A stretch of DNA of 45,696 nt from Candidatus Nanopelagicaceae bacterium (GTDB taxonomy: Bacteria > Actinomycetota > Actinomycetes > Nanopelagicales > Nanopelagicaceae), in contig CANHNH010000003.1 of NCBI GenBank assembly GCA_947461995.1, positions 1 through 45,696 of the forward strand, read 5' to 3'. Both the position numbers and the translations under genes were made by a program. Below are positions 32,928-42,555 of the stretch, in pieces; within the stretch, counting starts at the first letter, position 1; each line of letters begins with the position of its first letter. The notes beneath the pieces were generated by a model. The model saw only the letters and a program-made list of their open reading frames with translations, searched no databases and was not told where the DNA came from.

Positions 32928-33832
32928 TAAAAATACCCCTCGCTCTTCTTCTTCTCCATTGAATCTTCATTCGCACCATCGATAAGTCGCGTTGCACGTT
33001 CGCTAAGTTTTACTGCAAAAACTTCTTCTACTATCTCTTCAATAGTTTTTGCCTGCGATTGCACCGCAGCCGTTAGTGGATAACACCCCAAAGTTCTAAA
33101 GCGAACTTCGAGCATTTCGGGTTTTTCGCCGTCATTGAGTGGGTAACGATCATCATCGACCATGATGAGTTGATCTCCACGTTTAACAACTGGTCGCTCT
33201 TTAGCAAAATAAAGGGGATTAACTTCAATTTTTTCCTGCTCTATGTATCGCCAGACATCTAATTCAGTCCAATCAGAGATTGGAAAAACTCGCATGGTCT
33301 GGCCCGGTGCCAACCTGGTGTTGTATGTGCGCCACATTTCTGGTCGTTGATTACGTGGATTCCAACGATGTCCTTCATCGCGCAGACTAAAAATTCTTTC
33401 TTTGGCACGAGATTTTTCTTCATCTCGTCTTGATCCACCAATTGCAGCATCGATTTGGTGATGATCTAGCGCTTCTCGCAATGCAACAGTTTTCATTATG
33501 CGTGTGTACTCAGAAATGCCAGTTGTAAAAGGGTTTACACCAGAGTCAACCCCTTCTTTATTTGTATTTACAATAAGAGAGAGTGAGTTATCGGCAACAA
33601 CTTTGTCACGAAAACTAATCATTTCTTTGAATTTCCACGTTGTATCTATGTGCAGCAACTGAAAAGGTATAGGTGCTGGATAGAAAGCCTTCTTCGCTAG
33701 ATGCAGCAATACGGAGGAGTCTTTACCAATTGAATACATCAACACTGGTTTACGAAATGAAGCCGCTGTCTCGCGCAGAATCTCAATCGATTCATTTTCA
33801 AGAGCCTTTAGAATCTCGGTGTTTACGCGCAC
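32927..33832 (-). CDS. cysD: Sulfate adenylyltransferase small subunit
   Basis: A 301-residue ATP sulfurylase catalytic subunit of the PP-loop family. [17 protein letters not shown] is the ATP-pyrophosphatase loop; [20 protein letters not shown] and [15 protein letters not shown] are highly conserved CysD blocks. It forms a heterodimer with CysN to make APS from sulfate and ATP. It sits about 20 bases after the histidine kinase gene and is directly coupled to cysNC. Confidence 0.97.
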   Translation of the reverse strand: MRVNTEILKALENESIEILRETAASFRKPVLMYSIGKDSSVLLHLAKKAFYPAPIPFQLLHIDTTWKFKEMISFRDKVVADNSLSLIVNTNKEGVDSGVNPFTTGISEYTRIMKTVALREALDHHQIDAAIGGSRRDEEKSRAKERIFSLRDEGHRWNPRNQRPEMWRTYNTRLAPGQTMRVFPISDWTELDVWRYIEQEKIEVNPLYFAKERPVVKRGDQLIMVDDDRYPLNDGEKPEMLEVRFRTLGCYPLTAAVQSQAKTIEEIVEEVFAVKLSERATRLIDGANEDSMEKKKSEGYF

Positions 33833-33853
33833 CTTGGAATATTACTACTTGAT

Positions 33854-35629
33854 TTAGTGATTAAGAGGCAGGCTGATAGAAAGTTCGGCGCCGCGTTCTA
33901 AGCCCTTTGTGAAGGAATAAGTTGCACCGAATTCGGAAAGCTTGTGCAAGCCAGCACTGACAGTAAAATCTTTCTTAATTCCTATTCCATTATCGATGAT
34001 TGTGAGTAACAAAACATCACCTTCCATGCGAAGTGAAATACTTATCGTAGTTGCACCACCATGGCGTACTGAGTTAGAAACCGTTTCATACAAAATTTCG
34101 CTGACCATTTCAAATCTTGACGTTGGTAATTTGGCGAAAACGCTGGGTTCTATCATCCAGGAAACCTTCGCTAGTCCTTCCCAGCTACGTCGCAAGTTAA
34201 TCAACTTCATAATAATGGATGCTTCCGGCTGATTTTTTTCAATATTAAAAAGTTTTTGAACATCTTCAATAACAGAAGCCAACAAAGTTTCGATTTCTTC
34301 TAGTTTTCTATTCTTTTCTTCCTCTGTTAACTGTGAATCTGCGGCGATTAAACGTAGTGCCATGGCTACTCCTGCAATGCGACCCTGAAGCGGGCCATGC
34401 AAGATACTCGCAAGCTCCTTACGCAATTCACGTGATCGGTTATCCATCCAATCCAAGTCAACCTGCAATTTCTCATTCATCGCAATCAAATCTTCAAGGG
34501 TTTTACGACGTGCTTTAACGATAATGACAATTAGGGATGCCATCACGACGGATACAAGAGTTCTCCCTGCAAAAACAGGAGCTGAATAGGCGTGCTTAAG
34601 TTCAACGCTATTGGCAGCCAAAATGTTTGCTGCAATCACGGTCACATAACCTGCTAGAAAAATTGTTAAAAGAAATGCCGAAAAACCAAGATAGAGATTT
34701 TTTGGACTGATTCTTTGAGTTACTTGAGAACCAATGAAGAGAATTGGCGCTATTGCCACTGCAGTTCCCATTTGAAATATAAATCCTGGAAAACCATTGA
34801 GACTTATTTCGTGGTTACCGCCGATAAAAATTATCACAGCCATACTTAGGCTAAAACTAATATAAGGCGTATACACATTTGAAAAATTCTTAATTCTTTG
34901 CTGACCAACAAAAGAGAGCCGATCAATTGGATTCCTATTTTCCACATCTTTCGCCATTTCATGGGAAAGTGTTCGAATAGTGTTCGCTGAATAATTCTCT
35001 AATTCTGTTGCTAATCGCTCAATTTCTTGGCGACTAGAACTTTGTTGAATCAATGCAAATTGTTTTTTAAGAGCATCGAGCTGATAAAAAATCGAGTCTT
35101 GGATTGCTGAAATTAATTGTGAACGCTCAGTAACCACCTGTTTGTGAGATTCTTCTGAAGTATTTATTAGGGTTTTTCCAGCATAACTCAGTCGACCTAT
35201 GTCTATTCGATTTTTTTCAAACTCTGCAAGGAGGTATGAAGATGTGATAAATCCAAATACATCAGGAAATAAAGATGCAAATAATTGTGGCCCTAAGTAA
35301 GCAGTTTGATGAAAGACATAAACGGTAATCATAATTTCGGTGACACCAATAGATAGCCAAATGATTAGGTATGAGGAGAAGACACGCGTGAGGGATAGTT
35401 GTTCGGTAAATCTTTTGCGCAAAAGCGTATGACATAACAATGCGTAGACCGGCGCATTAATAACTGTTATTGCACTGGCTAAAAGAATTGACTCTTTATG
35501 CGTGATTCCCATGGTTGCATATGATCTAGTAAAAGTTCCAAGAAACCCGAGTGAACTCAAATACAACCAGGCTCTAAATGAAGCCGCCCAGCGACCGGTA
35601 ATGCGATCGACTAACTCTTCCAAAATCAT
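33854..35629 (-). CDS. Membrane histidine kinase with two transmembrane modules
   Basis: A 591-residue sensor kinase. Two hydrophobic blocks (about 20-135 and 255-370) each contain around four membrane helices, separated by a coiled, charged segment (180-235). The kinase core starts at ELRKELASILHGPLQGRI; the phospho-acceptor is H411, followed by Gly rather than the usual Asp/Glu. The ATPase domain has the N-box ETVSNSVRHGG and G-box DNGIGI. It overlaps the response-regulator gene by four bases. No extracellular sensor domain is seen, so the signal probably acts in or at the membrane. Confidence 0.85.
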   Translation of the reverse strand: MILEELVDRITGRWAASFRAWLYLSSLGFLGTFTRSYATMGITHKESILLASAITVINAPVYALLCHTLLRKRFTEQLSLTRVFSSYLIIWLSIGVTEIMITVYVFHQTAYLGPQLFASLFPDVFGFITSSYLLAEFEKNRIDIGRLSYAGKTLINTSEESHKQVVTERSQLISAIQDSIFYQLDALKKQFALIQQSSSRQEIERLATELENYSANTIRTLSHEMAKDVENRNPIDRLSFVGQQRIKNFSNVYTPYISFSLSMAVIIFIGGNHEISLNGFPGFIFQMGTAVAIAPILFIGSQVTQRISPKNLYLGFSAFLLTIFLAGYVTVIAANILAANSVELKHAYSAPVFAGRTLVSVVMASLIVIIVKARRKTLEDLIAMNEKLQVDLDWMDNRSRELRKELASILHGPLQGRIAGVAMALRLIAADSQLTEEEKNRKLEEIETLLASVIEDVQKLFNIEKNQPEASIIMKLINLRRSWEGLAKVSWMIEPSVFAKLPTSRFEMVSEILYETVSNSVRHGGATTISISLRMEGDVLLLTIIDNGIGIKKDFTVSAGLHKLSEFGATYSFTKGLERGAELSISLPLNH

Positions 35630-36276
35630 TTAACAACGACTTTACCTTGCTGCCATAAACGAACCGCAACAACACGCGAGTTAACATCTGGATCGCCTTT
35701 AACTCCGAGGGCTGCAAAGGTGCGCTGTATCAAAGCTTCGGCAGCACGTAGCGTGACATCTCGTTCACGAGCAATTGCAGCATTTGAGAGTCCATCTGCA
35801 ATCATTCGAAGGATTTCGCCTTGGCTAGCGCTAATTACAAATTGATCTTCGGAATTCTTGCTGGACAAATTGAGGGAACCAGGATGAACAATTGATTCTT
35901 CGATTGCAGTCCTTAGATAATCAGTAGAACTAATTTGTGACTTCACTAAATACGTTGCACTTTCCGGAATGCGTGTGGCGCCGTGTAGAGCTAATTCAGG
36001 TGAGGAATGCGCGGTTAATACGACCATGCCAGTCCACGGGCGAGTTTGTTCTACTTTATAAAGTAGGTCCGCACCATCTGGACCAGGTCCTAAATCTAGA
36101 TCGCTGACAACAACGTGTGGATCGAAGTCTTCAATAACTTCGAGTGCTTCGTGCACGGACCCAACATCGACAACTGTCATACCGATTTTGGTTAGAGAAT
36201 CACGAATGAGCGTGCGAGTGAACTCTTCGTCCTCTACAAGAAGAACCTTAATCGAACCCTTTGCATCCACAGTCAT
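35626..36276 (-). CDS. Response regulator with C-terminal helix-turn-helix
   Basis: A 216-residue regulator. The receiver domain shows the acidic pair in LLVEDEEF, the phospho-acceptor D59 in VVSDLDLGP and the lysine in YLVKSQ. The C-terminal part, from SQGEILRMIADGLSNAAIA to RTFAALGVKG, is a LuxR/NarL-type DNA-binding domain. It is translationally coupled to the kinase and lies 13 bases after the peroxidase gene. Its targets are unknown; the surrounding peroxidase and sulfation genes are the obvious candidates. Confidence 0.9.
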   Translation of the reverse strand: MTVDAKGSIKVLLVEDEEFTRTLIRDSLTKIGMTVVDVGSVHEALEVIEDFDPHVVVSDLDLGPGPDGADLLYKVEQTRPWTGMVVLTAHSSPELALHGATRIPESATYLVKSQISSTDYLRTAIEESIVHPGSLNLSSKNSEDQFVISASQGEILRMIADGLSNAAIARERDVTLRAAEALIQRTFAALGVKGDPDVNSRVVAVRLWQQGKVVVK

Positions 36277-36289
36277 AGATTAACTCTAA

Positions 36290-39200
36290 TTAGAGGACGG
36301 TCACACGGATTCTGCTTGGAGTTGAGATTGCGCCGGTCGCGTTGCGTACAACAACTTCAACGTAGTACGTCGAACGACTCTGCAAGCGAGGAATGGTGCA
36401 ACTAAATGATGAACCATTCGCATTCGCTGTTACAGAACATTGACGAAGAATCGTTGTTGACGTGTTCGATGAAAATGCCTGCGCTGTATAGCGAGAGGCA
36501 CCGGGTACGGCACTCCATACAATCACAGCAGAACCATTAGCAGCGCTAACAGTGACGCTAGCTGGAGCAGTGAGTGGACCATTTGCTGGTGCTGGTGCTG
36601 CAGCGGCAACAGTGATGTCAATCGTCGCTGAAGCTGTCGCATTCGATGCATCAGTTGCCGTAACAGTGAAACTCGTAATTCCTTGTGCCGCACTCGGGGT
36701 ACCAGATAAAACACCGGTGATAGTGCTGAAGTTAATTCCTGCTGGCAAAGTACCACCAGAAATTGAATACGCAATGGTTCCAGTGAATCCTGTTGTACTC
36801 ACAGTTGTTGATGTAATTGGAGTATTGACAGTTCCAGTTATCGAAGCAGTACTTAGAGACAACGTCGCAGCACCTGGGGCTGTAACAGCAATATTGATCG
36901 AAGCTGTTGCCGAACGAGTTCCGTCTGTTGCCGTTATGGTAAACGGTGTTGACGCAAGCGTTGTGCTTGGTGTGCCAGAGAGAACTCCTGTTGAAGTGAA
37001 GAAATCAATTCCTGTTGGAAGTTGAGCACCGAGCGCTCCAGCGATTGAATACGTAATTGTTCCAGTGAATCCTGTTGTACTCACAGTTGTCGCTGTGATT
37101 GGCGTATTTTGAGTTACAGCAATTGAAGCAGTGCTCAGCGATAGTGTCGCTGCTACAGGTGCAGTCACTGTTGGTGATACTGCAACTATTGCTGAAGGCG
37201 CACTGTTTACAGGAGTTGTTGTCGTAGCAACTACATCTACAAAATACGCTCCTGCTGCAAGTCCAGTAATTGTGCAGGTACGAAGTGTTGCATCTGCTGT
37301 TGTACAAGTTCCCGCAGGTGTTCCTGCACGAAGATTTGATGTCCACGCACGTGCTGTGTAATTAGCAAGAGGTGCACCACCTGTAACTGTTGGAGCAGTC
37401 CATGTGACAGCAATTGTTCCGACTCCGCCACGGGCTCCGGCAGCAGCAAGTGTTGGCGCTCCTGATGGAATTGATGAGACCACTAGTTCGCCATCTGTAA
37501 ATCGAAGTGTTTCGATGTTACGAAGTGAGTCAACGCCATCGATTGTTACTCCGCCACCATTGCGTGGATCTGTAACTGTGATGATTCCGGTTGTTGGATT
37601 TACTGCAATTGTGTAATTAGCACGTGGTGCTTGGTACACAGCAACGTCATTTTCGCCAGGCACTGAAGGAACCTGAACAATTAGACGCACGATCCGTAAA
37701 TCGGCAATTACATCTGTTGTAATCAAGTTATCTGCAATGTACTTACGAATTGTTGACATGCTCGCAACGTATTTACGTCCTCCTGTATTTACATAAGCAG
37801 GAGCCTCATTTTGAACAGTCCAACTTGCTGGAACTGAAATCCATGTTTGTAGTACAGCATTACCGTCAATGAGGTCAGCGCCATTTCCACCAGTGATCAC
37901 ATCTGAACCACCGCCACCGATAAGGATGTCGCCACCATTCCAAGCGCATGTTGCAGTTGGAAGAAGTGCAGGCAATCCAGTGATTAGTGCGCAATCCGCT
38001 GTAGCAAGACCATTGCTTGCGGCTCCACCAAGTGTGGTTAGTGCAGAACCAAAAAGAACGTCGTTCTCATCGCTTCCAGATAGTCCTTCGATTTCTTGGA
38101 ATTGATCTGCCAAGTTAGCAAGAACTAATCCCGGTGCTGGTGCAAAGTTTGAAAGATCTTCATTTACTCCGCCAACTTGACCATCGTTGTAATACGTTGC
38201 CCAGTCAAAGCCAAGGCCTCCCGTATTTAAATCTGTTCCATCACCAGGTACATAAATATCTGCACCATCGAATCCAGAAATTAAGTCATTGCCAGTGCCA
38301 CCAATTAACACATCGCTGCCAGGGAAAGCGAGTGTGATACCAGCTGCGCCGACAACATCGCCGTCGACTAAATCGCTACCTTCGGCGCCTTCTAGCCAGT
38401 CGTTGCCATCATCTCCGGAAAGAATGTCGTTATCAGAACCACCACGTAACCAGTCATTGCCAATACCTGCAAGACCAACTACTGGGAAAGTTCCACCGAA
38501 AATAAAGTCATCTCCACCATTGCCGTTGTAGGCGTCGGTACCGGAACCGCTCATGTAATCGTTTCCGTTTCCACCAATCAAAATATTTGCACCGGCAGAA
38601 TCTTCAATGACGTCATTACCTTCGCCACCTTGAATAAAGTCATTACCATCTCCACCACGTAGCCAGTCATTTCCACCGGCGCCATAAATAGAGTCATCGC
38701 CTCGATCAGATAAAATTTTGTCGTTACCAGATCCCGCCACGCCAACTACAGGATTAGTTCCGTTCCATAAAACGTGCCCTGTGCCTGTATAAATCCAAAC
38801 GCCATTAACAACTTTGATGAATGAAGGTGCTGCAGTGGCCATGTTTACTGTGTATGTAGGAACAGCAAACGCATCTGTTGTAATAGATGTGACATCTGTG
38901 TTGCGCATGATGATGTCAGAGAAGAAGTTAGTTTCAACTTGAACTGTTAGGTTCAAACCAGCAAGACGACCTAAGTAATAAAAACGGTCGCTCTCTTGAA
39001 GTTTTTCTAATTGCTTCTTAAATACATAGTCGAAAGTGCTTCCTAGCATTGTTCCTGCTTGAGTATTATTCTCAGCAAGCCCACCAATCCACATATCAAC
39101 ATCTTCTAGTCCACTATTTCCCACCATGAAAGCTTCACAAGTCTCATTGCCTACGCCGTGATACATCTCGTAGCAATCAACAATGCTCTGTGCAGCAGCA

Positions 39201-41665
39201 CGCTTTAACGTGTAGTCAATAGTGTTATCTGCAGCATCTAGTGAAACTGAAATCGTGTCTGTTGGATTTACTGTTGAGGCATCCAAGAACTCAATCGGTC
39301 CGTTGGTAGTTCCATAGGCCGCAACAAAGTTAACCAAGGATTCTGGATGACGCAGGCTCTGTCCAAATTCAACCCATGAATCATAAGGAGCAAGACTTGT
39401 TATACCTGTTTGGGCATTGACAGTTCTGCGGAAACTATTGAGAGATGGAATACCTGCGTCACGACCACGTGCAATATTTAAAGTTGCAAGGTCGAGTGGC
39501 AAGCCGAGCAAGCTATTGCGCAGTGCTCCAGTTACAAACTCATCGATTTCGTTTCCAGTTTGACGAGACATTCCTCGCACAATGCTTCCCGCGGCTTGAG
39601 CTCCAGTTAAAGGTGCACCGATTGCGGTTGGAATTCGAGGGTTCGTGTAGTAATCGTGTGGTTGATTAAATTCTGTCGGATTTAAGAATGCATATAAAAG
39701 TGGGACTTTCATATCGTTAGCTGCACCCGTAACTGACGTGCGATCTACTGTTTCATTTAACTGAGAGTGACCGTAACGATAAACAGCGTGTGCAAATTCT
39801 CCAGAAATATCTGGACGAATTGTTGGGTCATACGCAACGAATGGCTTGATCAGTGGTTGAACTTTTCGAGCAAATTCGCCGAACACAAGGTGTTGATATT
39901 CCATTTCAGTAATTAACTTAGAGGCATGGAATAAACGCTCACCATTCCACTGACCACCAGGTGTTAACTTCCAAGCGTCTTTGAAATTGTTCAGCTGTGC
40001 AGTAGTTAAACCAGTGCTGCCAGTAGTTGCACCTGTGATTACACCCTGGAGATAACTCCATAAACGATTGTGCTCGGCGTGGAAAATTGTATGAACAGCT
40101 GTGAGGCCAATGTTTTCATTTCCACGTCCATCACCAGTGATGAAGTGTGCTTCAAGTAGAGCATTATCGTAATAGCCAGCATCTGGCATTCCGTTTGTCA
40201 TATTTGACACAACTCCGGCAACTGTTGTTGGTCGCAAATTTGATGCTGGAGCCGCAAAGTGCGCAATGTCATTAAGGAATGCGTGTCCCGTACCGAGTCC
40301 TGCTGAGACCGGTGTAACAGGGTTTCCAATGCTCACTGTTGCAGTTGTGCCATTAGTTGCTGTTACAACCTGAGGAAATCCTGTGGATGATCGCAAGAAA
40401 CGACCGTATTCGTCGGTAAGTAATAGTGGGACTTCGTGAATATCCATATCAACTAATCGAATACCAAGTTTGTTTGCGGCTTGAAGTTTTACTTCAGCCC
40501 AATTAGCGATGTTTCCGTTAATTCCATCAAGTAATTTTCCAGTTGCAATTGGAGGATTTGTGCTTGTGCAAGGAATGTCTAACGAAACATTGGTGAGCGT
40601 TTCAAGTCCTCGGCAATAATACTCGCGAAGAAATACTTGATGTGAAGGATGCGATGTATAAGTCTGGTTTTGATCAATCCACGGTGTTGTTGTGTTTAAG
40701 CCAGCTGTAGTTGTTGGATCACCATTAGCAAAATCTGTTCGCCCCATTGAAATTTCTGTAATGCAACCTTGAGTTGTCGACAAGTTCATACACTTGTTGT
40801 ACAAAGGATCTGTTGACGCAAGTGGAACCTTCACGAATGAACTTGATGATTTTCCAACAAGATCCAGACCATGATCAAAGAACTGGCCAAATAATGCAAA
40901 CATTCCGTTATATGGCGCCGCTACTCCATTGGTAGCTCGGTTTGCAATAAAAAGAGATTTGCCATCCGTATTTGATGCAACACAAGGATTTGCACCCCCT
41001 GGCACGGTACAACTTGCGGCCGCGCGGGCTGCAGGATTATCTATTGATTGATCAGAAATCAGATTACTAATAACGCGTGGCGCAGCATCTATCACATTGC
41101 CTGTCCGAACTGAATAATTTTTCTCATCGGCTGTGCCAACGTTTACAGTTCTAAATGCAGGTGGCACCAAACGTGGAAATAATGTATCCGCCGCTCCCCA
41201 TGCTGATTTGGCTAACGGATTTGGAGTGATGTAACCGAAACCCATCCAAGAAGAAAAACCGTTTTGAGTGAGGTTGTTATTGCGACCATCAACTTGGCGC
41301 AAACCTTCAGGCAGTAATGGACTCAATACTGTTGTAGATAAAGCCGTGACCGTGACAGTTGGAACAGTTACGTTGCGGCCACCAACTCGCGTCGTTGTAG
41401 AACCTGGATCGGTTAATTGACGACCAGCAGTTAGCACATTCGTGCTTGGAACAACTGAAGCGTCTGCTACTGGGTTAGTTTCTAAAGCACGGTGCGACTC
41501 GGCGATGCGAATTTGTTGCAAAATGAATTGTAAATCACTGACTGTGACTGTGAAATCAGCGCCTAGCACTGCTGCGGACGCGGGTTGCGACTGCGCCACA
41601 CTTCCGTACAGAGCAATGAGAAGGGAAAGGGTGATTGAAATCAGTCTTTTAGGCGCACGTGTCAT
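36290..41665 (-). CDS. Giant secreted animal-type haem peroxidase with RTX and Ig-like/Fn3 domains
   Basis: At 1,791 residues this is the largest gene. A signal peptide (to about residue 32, cut near ASA) leads into an animal-type haem peroxidase of about 170-900: FGQFFDHGLDLV (near 261, distal His), TAVHTIFHAEHNRL (distal Arg region), YRYGHSQLNE (near 630, proximal His) and LDLATLNIARGRD (near 727). Next come RTX calcium-binding repeats (GGNDWLRGGDGNDFIQGG type, about 968-1270). After these are an Fn3-like domain (about 1410-1500), two putative-Ig (He_PIG) repeats (1508-1680) and a final Fn3-like domain. Peroxidases of this class (peroxidasin/peroxinectin-like) oxidise halides or phenols outside the cell; RTX repeats fold with calcium after secretion. 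No sorting motif is seen at the end. It is the first gene of the long minus-strand series. Confidence 0.9.
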   Translation of the reverse strand: MTRAPKRLISITLSLLIALYGSVAQSQPASAAVLGADFTVTVSDLQFILQQIRIAESHRALETNPVADASVVPSTNVLTAGRQLTDPGSTTTRVGGRNVTVPTVTVTALSTTVLSPLLPEGLRQVDGRNNNLTQNGFSSWMGFGYITPNPLAKSAWGAADTLFPRLVPPAFRTVNVGTADEKNYSVRTGNVIDAAPRVISNLISDQSIDNPAARAAASCTVPGGANPCVASNTDGKSLFIANRATNGVAAPYNGMFALFGQFFDHGLDLVGKSSSSFVKVPLASTDPLYNKCMNLSTTQGCITEISMGRTDFANGDPTTTAGLNTTTPWIDQNQTYTSHPSHQVFLREYYCRGLETLTNVSLDIPCTSTNPPIATGKLLDGINGNIANWAEVKLQAANKLGIRLVDMDIHEVPLLLTDEYGRFLRSSTGFPQVVTATNGTTATVSIGNPVTPVSAGLGTGHAFLNDIAHFAAPASNLRPTTVAGVVSNMTNGMPDAGYYDNALLEAHFITGDGRGNENIGLTAVHTIFHAEHNRLWSYLQGVITGATTGSTGLTTAQLNNFKDAWKLTPGGQWNGERLFHASKLITEMEYQHLVFGEFARKVQPLIKPFVAYDPTIRPDISGEFAHAVYRYGHSQLNETVDRTSVTGAANDMKVPLLYAFLNPTEFNQPHDYYTNPRIPTAIGAPLTGAQAAGSIVRGMSRQTGNEIDEFVTGALRNSLLGLPLDLATLNIARGRDAGIPSLNSFRRTVNAQTGITSLAPYDSWVEFGQSLRHPESLVNFVAAYGTTNGPIEFLDASTVNPTDTISVSLDAADNTIDYTLKRAAAQSIVDCYEMYHGVGNETCEAFMVGNSGLEDVDMWIGGLAENNTQAGTMLGSTFDYVFKKQLEKLQESDRFYYLGRLAGLNLTVQVETNFFSDIIMRNTDVTSITTDAFAVPTYTVNMATAAPSFIKVVNGVWIYTGTGHVLWNGTNPVVGVAGSGNDKILSDRGDDSIYGAGGNDWLRGGDGNDFIQGGEGNDVIEDSAGANILIGGNGNDYMSGSGTDAYNGNGGDDFIFGGTFPVVGLAGIGNDWLRGGSDNDILSGDDGNDWLEGAEGSDLVDGDVVGAAGITLAFPGSDVLIGGTGNDLISGFDGADIYVPGDGTDLNTGGLGFDWATYYNDGQVGGVNEDLSNFAPAPGLVLANLADQFQEIEGLSGSDENDVLFGSALTTLGGAASNGLATADCALITGLPALLPTATCAWNGGDILIGGGGSDVITGGNGADLIDGNAVLQTWISVPASWTVQNEAPAYVNTGGRKYVASMSTIRKYIADNLITTDVIADLRIVRLIVQVPSVPGENDVAVYQAPRANYTIAVNPTTGIITVTDPRNGGGVTIDGVDSLRNIETLRFTDGELVVSSIPSGAPTLAAAGARGGVGTIAVTWTAPTVTGGAPLANYTARAWTSNLRAGTPAGTCTTADATLRTCTITGLAAGAYFVDVVATTTTPVNSAPSAIVAVSPTVTAPVAATLSLSTASIAVTQNTPITATTVSTTGFTGTITYSIAGALGAQLPTGIDFFTSTGVLSGTPSTTLASTPFTITATDGTRSATASINIAVTAPGAATLSLSTASITGTVNTPITSTTVSTTGFTGTIAYSISGGTLPAGINFSTITGVLSGTPSAAQGITSFTVTATDASNATASATIDITVAAAAPAPANGPLTAPASVTVSAANGSAVIVWSAVPGASRYTAQAFSSNTSTTILRQCSVTANANGSSFSCTIPRLQSRSTYYVEVVVRNATGAISTPSRIRVTVL
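36620..37150 (-). repeat. Two tandem He_PIG (Ig-like) repeats
   Basis: The two units share long identical DNA stretches (for example around 36783 and 37063, GTTCCAGTGAATCCTGTTGT), showing recent duplication within the peroxidase gene. Each encodes the pattern YSIxGxxLPxGIxFxxxTGV-LSGTPS. Confidence 0.85.
37860..38760 (-). repeat. RTX-type nonapeptide repeat region
   Basis: Many degenerate GGxGxDxLx units encoded in frame inside the peroxidase gene, for example GAGGNDWLRGGDGND and GGNGADLIDG. They are amino-acid repeats, not DNA-level repeats of a mobile element. They are expected to form calcium-binding beta-rolls. Confidence 0.88.
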
Positions 41666-41777
41666 GGACGAAAGATTAAAGCAATTACAAGAAAGTGGAT
41701 TTTCGGCAAGTTGTAATTATTCGGTTATTACTCGTGCTAAAAAATGGAGTTATTAATAGAGTATTACTCTTCCACGC

Positions 41778-42533
41778 ATGCATGCAAAAGTTTCACGCAC
41801 GTGGGTTGCTGCAATTGTCTTTGCACTCAGCGCATTGTTCATTGGCCAATCACTTGCCGATGATGCGATTCCTGCCATCGATGTTCCGGTGGTTGCACCG
41901 GATACGGCTGCGCCTACGCCTGATCCAACTCCCGTTGTCGATTCAACGCCTATGCCTGATCCAACTCCGGTTGTCGATCCAACGCCGACACCTGATCCAA
42001 CTCCGGTTGTCGATCCAACACCAAGTGAGTCAGCTTCACCTTCGCCGTCACCAACGAAGCCACCGCCACATGCGCTTGCTAATCAGAACATGTCTGTGCG
42101 AGTTGCGAGCGCAGTTCACGCTGATCCACGCGCGAATTCTGTCTTTGTTACTCCCATCGAGTTGTATGCGCCTTCAATAATCCTCGCCTGTATCTCATCT
42201 AGTACAGCAATGCTGGATATCTCACAGAAGAATGCTGCGAACAACCTTGATCCAAAGTCACTGGTGGGTGATTTCAGTACGTACATCCGAATGACAGGCT
42301 CAAGTGATCAAGTCATGAGTCTGATCAATTCATTTAACGGATTGCGCGCAATGTCATTCACGCGCGGAATAGTTAATCAGCACGTTCTCTTTAGATTTGT
42401 CGCAGTTTCCGAGCCAACTCTTGATGCAAAGTTATGTAACGATGGAAAAGCAAGTAATAACCGCATAGTCAACGTTGTTCCCGTCGGAATAGATATAGAC
42501 ATGAAAAAAGCCGATGTTAGGCTCGCGAAATAA
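41778..42533 (+). CDS. Secreted protein with Pro-rich repeat linker, 251 aa
   Basis: A signal peptide (VAAIVFALSALFIGQSLA, cut near residue 27) is followed by a Pro/Thr/Asp linker (about 35-95) made of near-identical PDPTPVVDPTPT units. The C-terminal domain of about 150 residues (RANSVFVTPIELYAPSI, STYIRMTGSSDQVMSLIN, HVLFRFVAVSEPTLD) is not recognised; two cysteines (ACISS, KLCND) may pair. It is divergent from the giant peroxidase and precedes the four-paralogue surface cluster on the same strand, so it may be an accessory wall or adhesion protein. The other strand and frames show nothing better. Confidence 0.75.
   Translation: MHAKVSRTWVAAIVFALSALFIGQSLADDAIPAIDVPVVAPDTAAPTPDPTPVVDSTPMPDPTPVVDPTPTPDPTPVVDPTPSESASPSPSPTKPPPHALANQNMSVRVASAVHADPRANSVFVTPIELYAPSIILACISSSTAMLDISQKNAANNLDPKSLVGDFSTYIRMTGSSDQVMSLINSFNGLRAMSFTRGIVNQHVLFRFVAVSEPTLDAKLCNDGKASNNRIVNVVPVGIDIDMKKADVRLAK
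41919..42026 (+). repeat. Three 36-bp tandem repeats encoding Pro-rich linker
   Basis: Each unit begins CCTGATCCAACTCC and encodes PDPTPVVDxTP plus one or two residues; the units differ at only a few bases. Such tracts can expand or contract. Confidence 0.9.
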
Positions 42534-42555
42534 TTATGTGCGTCATAGGAGTTGC

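Noticed and set aside
36523-38531. Several long open frames in other frames and on the opposite strand of the peroxidase gene
   Set aside because: They are low-complexity shadows of the Ser/Thr/Val- and Gly/Asp-rich coding sequence, without ribosome sites or recognisable domains.
37860-38760. Regularly spaced repeats resembling a CRISPR array
   Set aside because: The period is in-frame and degenerate, it encodes RTX nonapeptides, and there are no spacers or cas genes.
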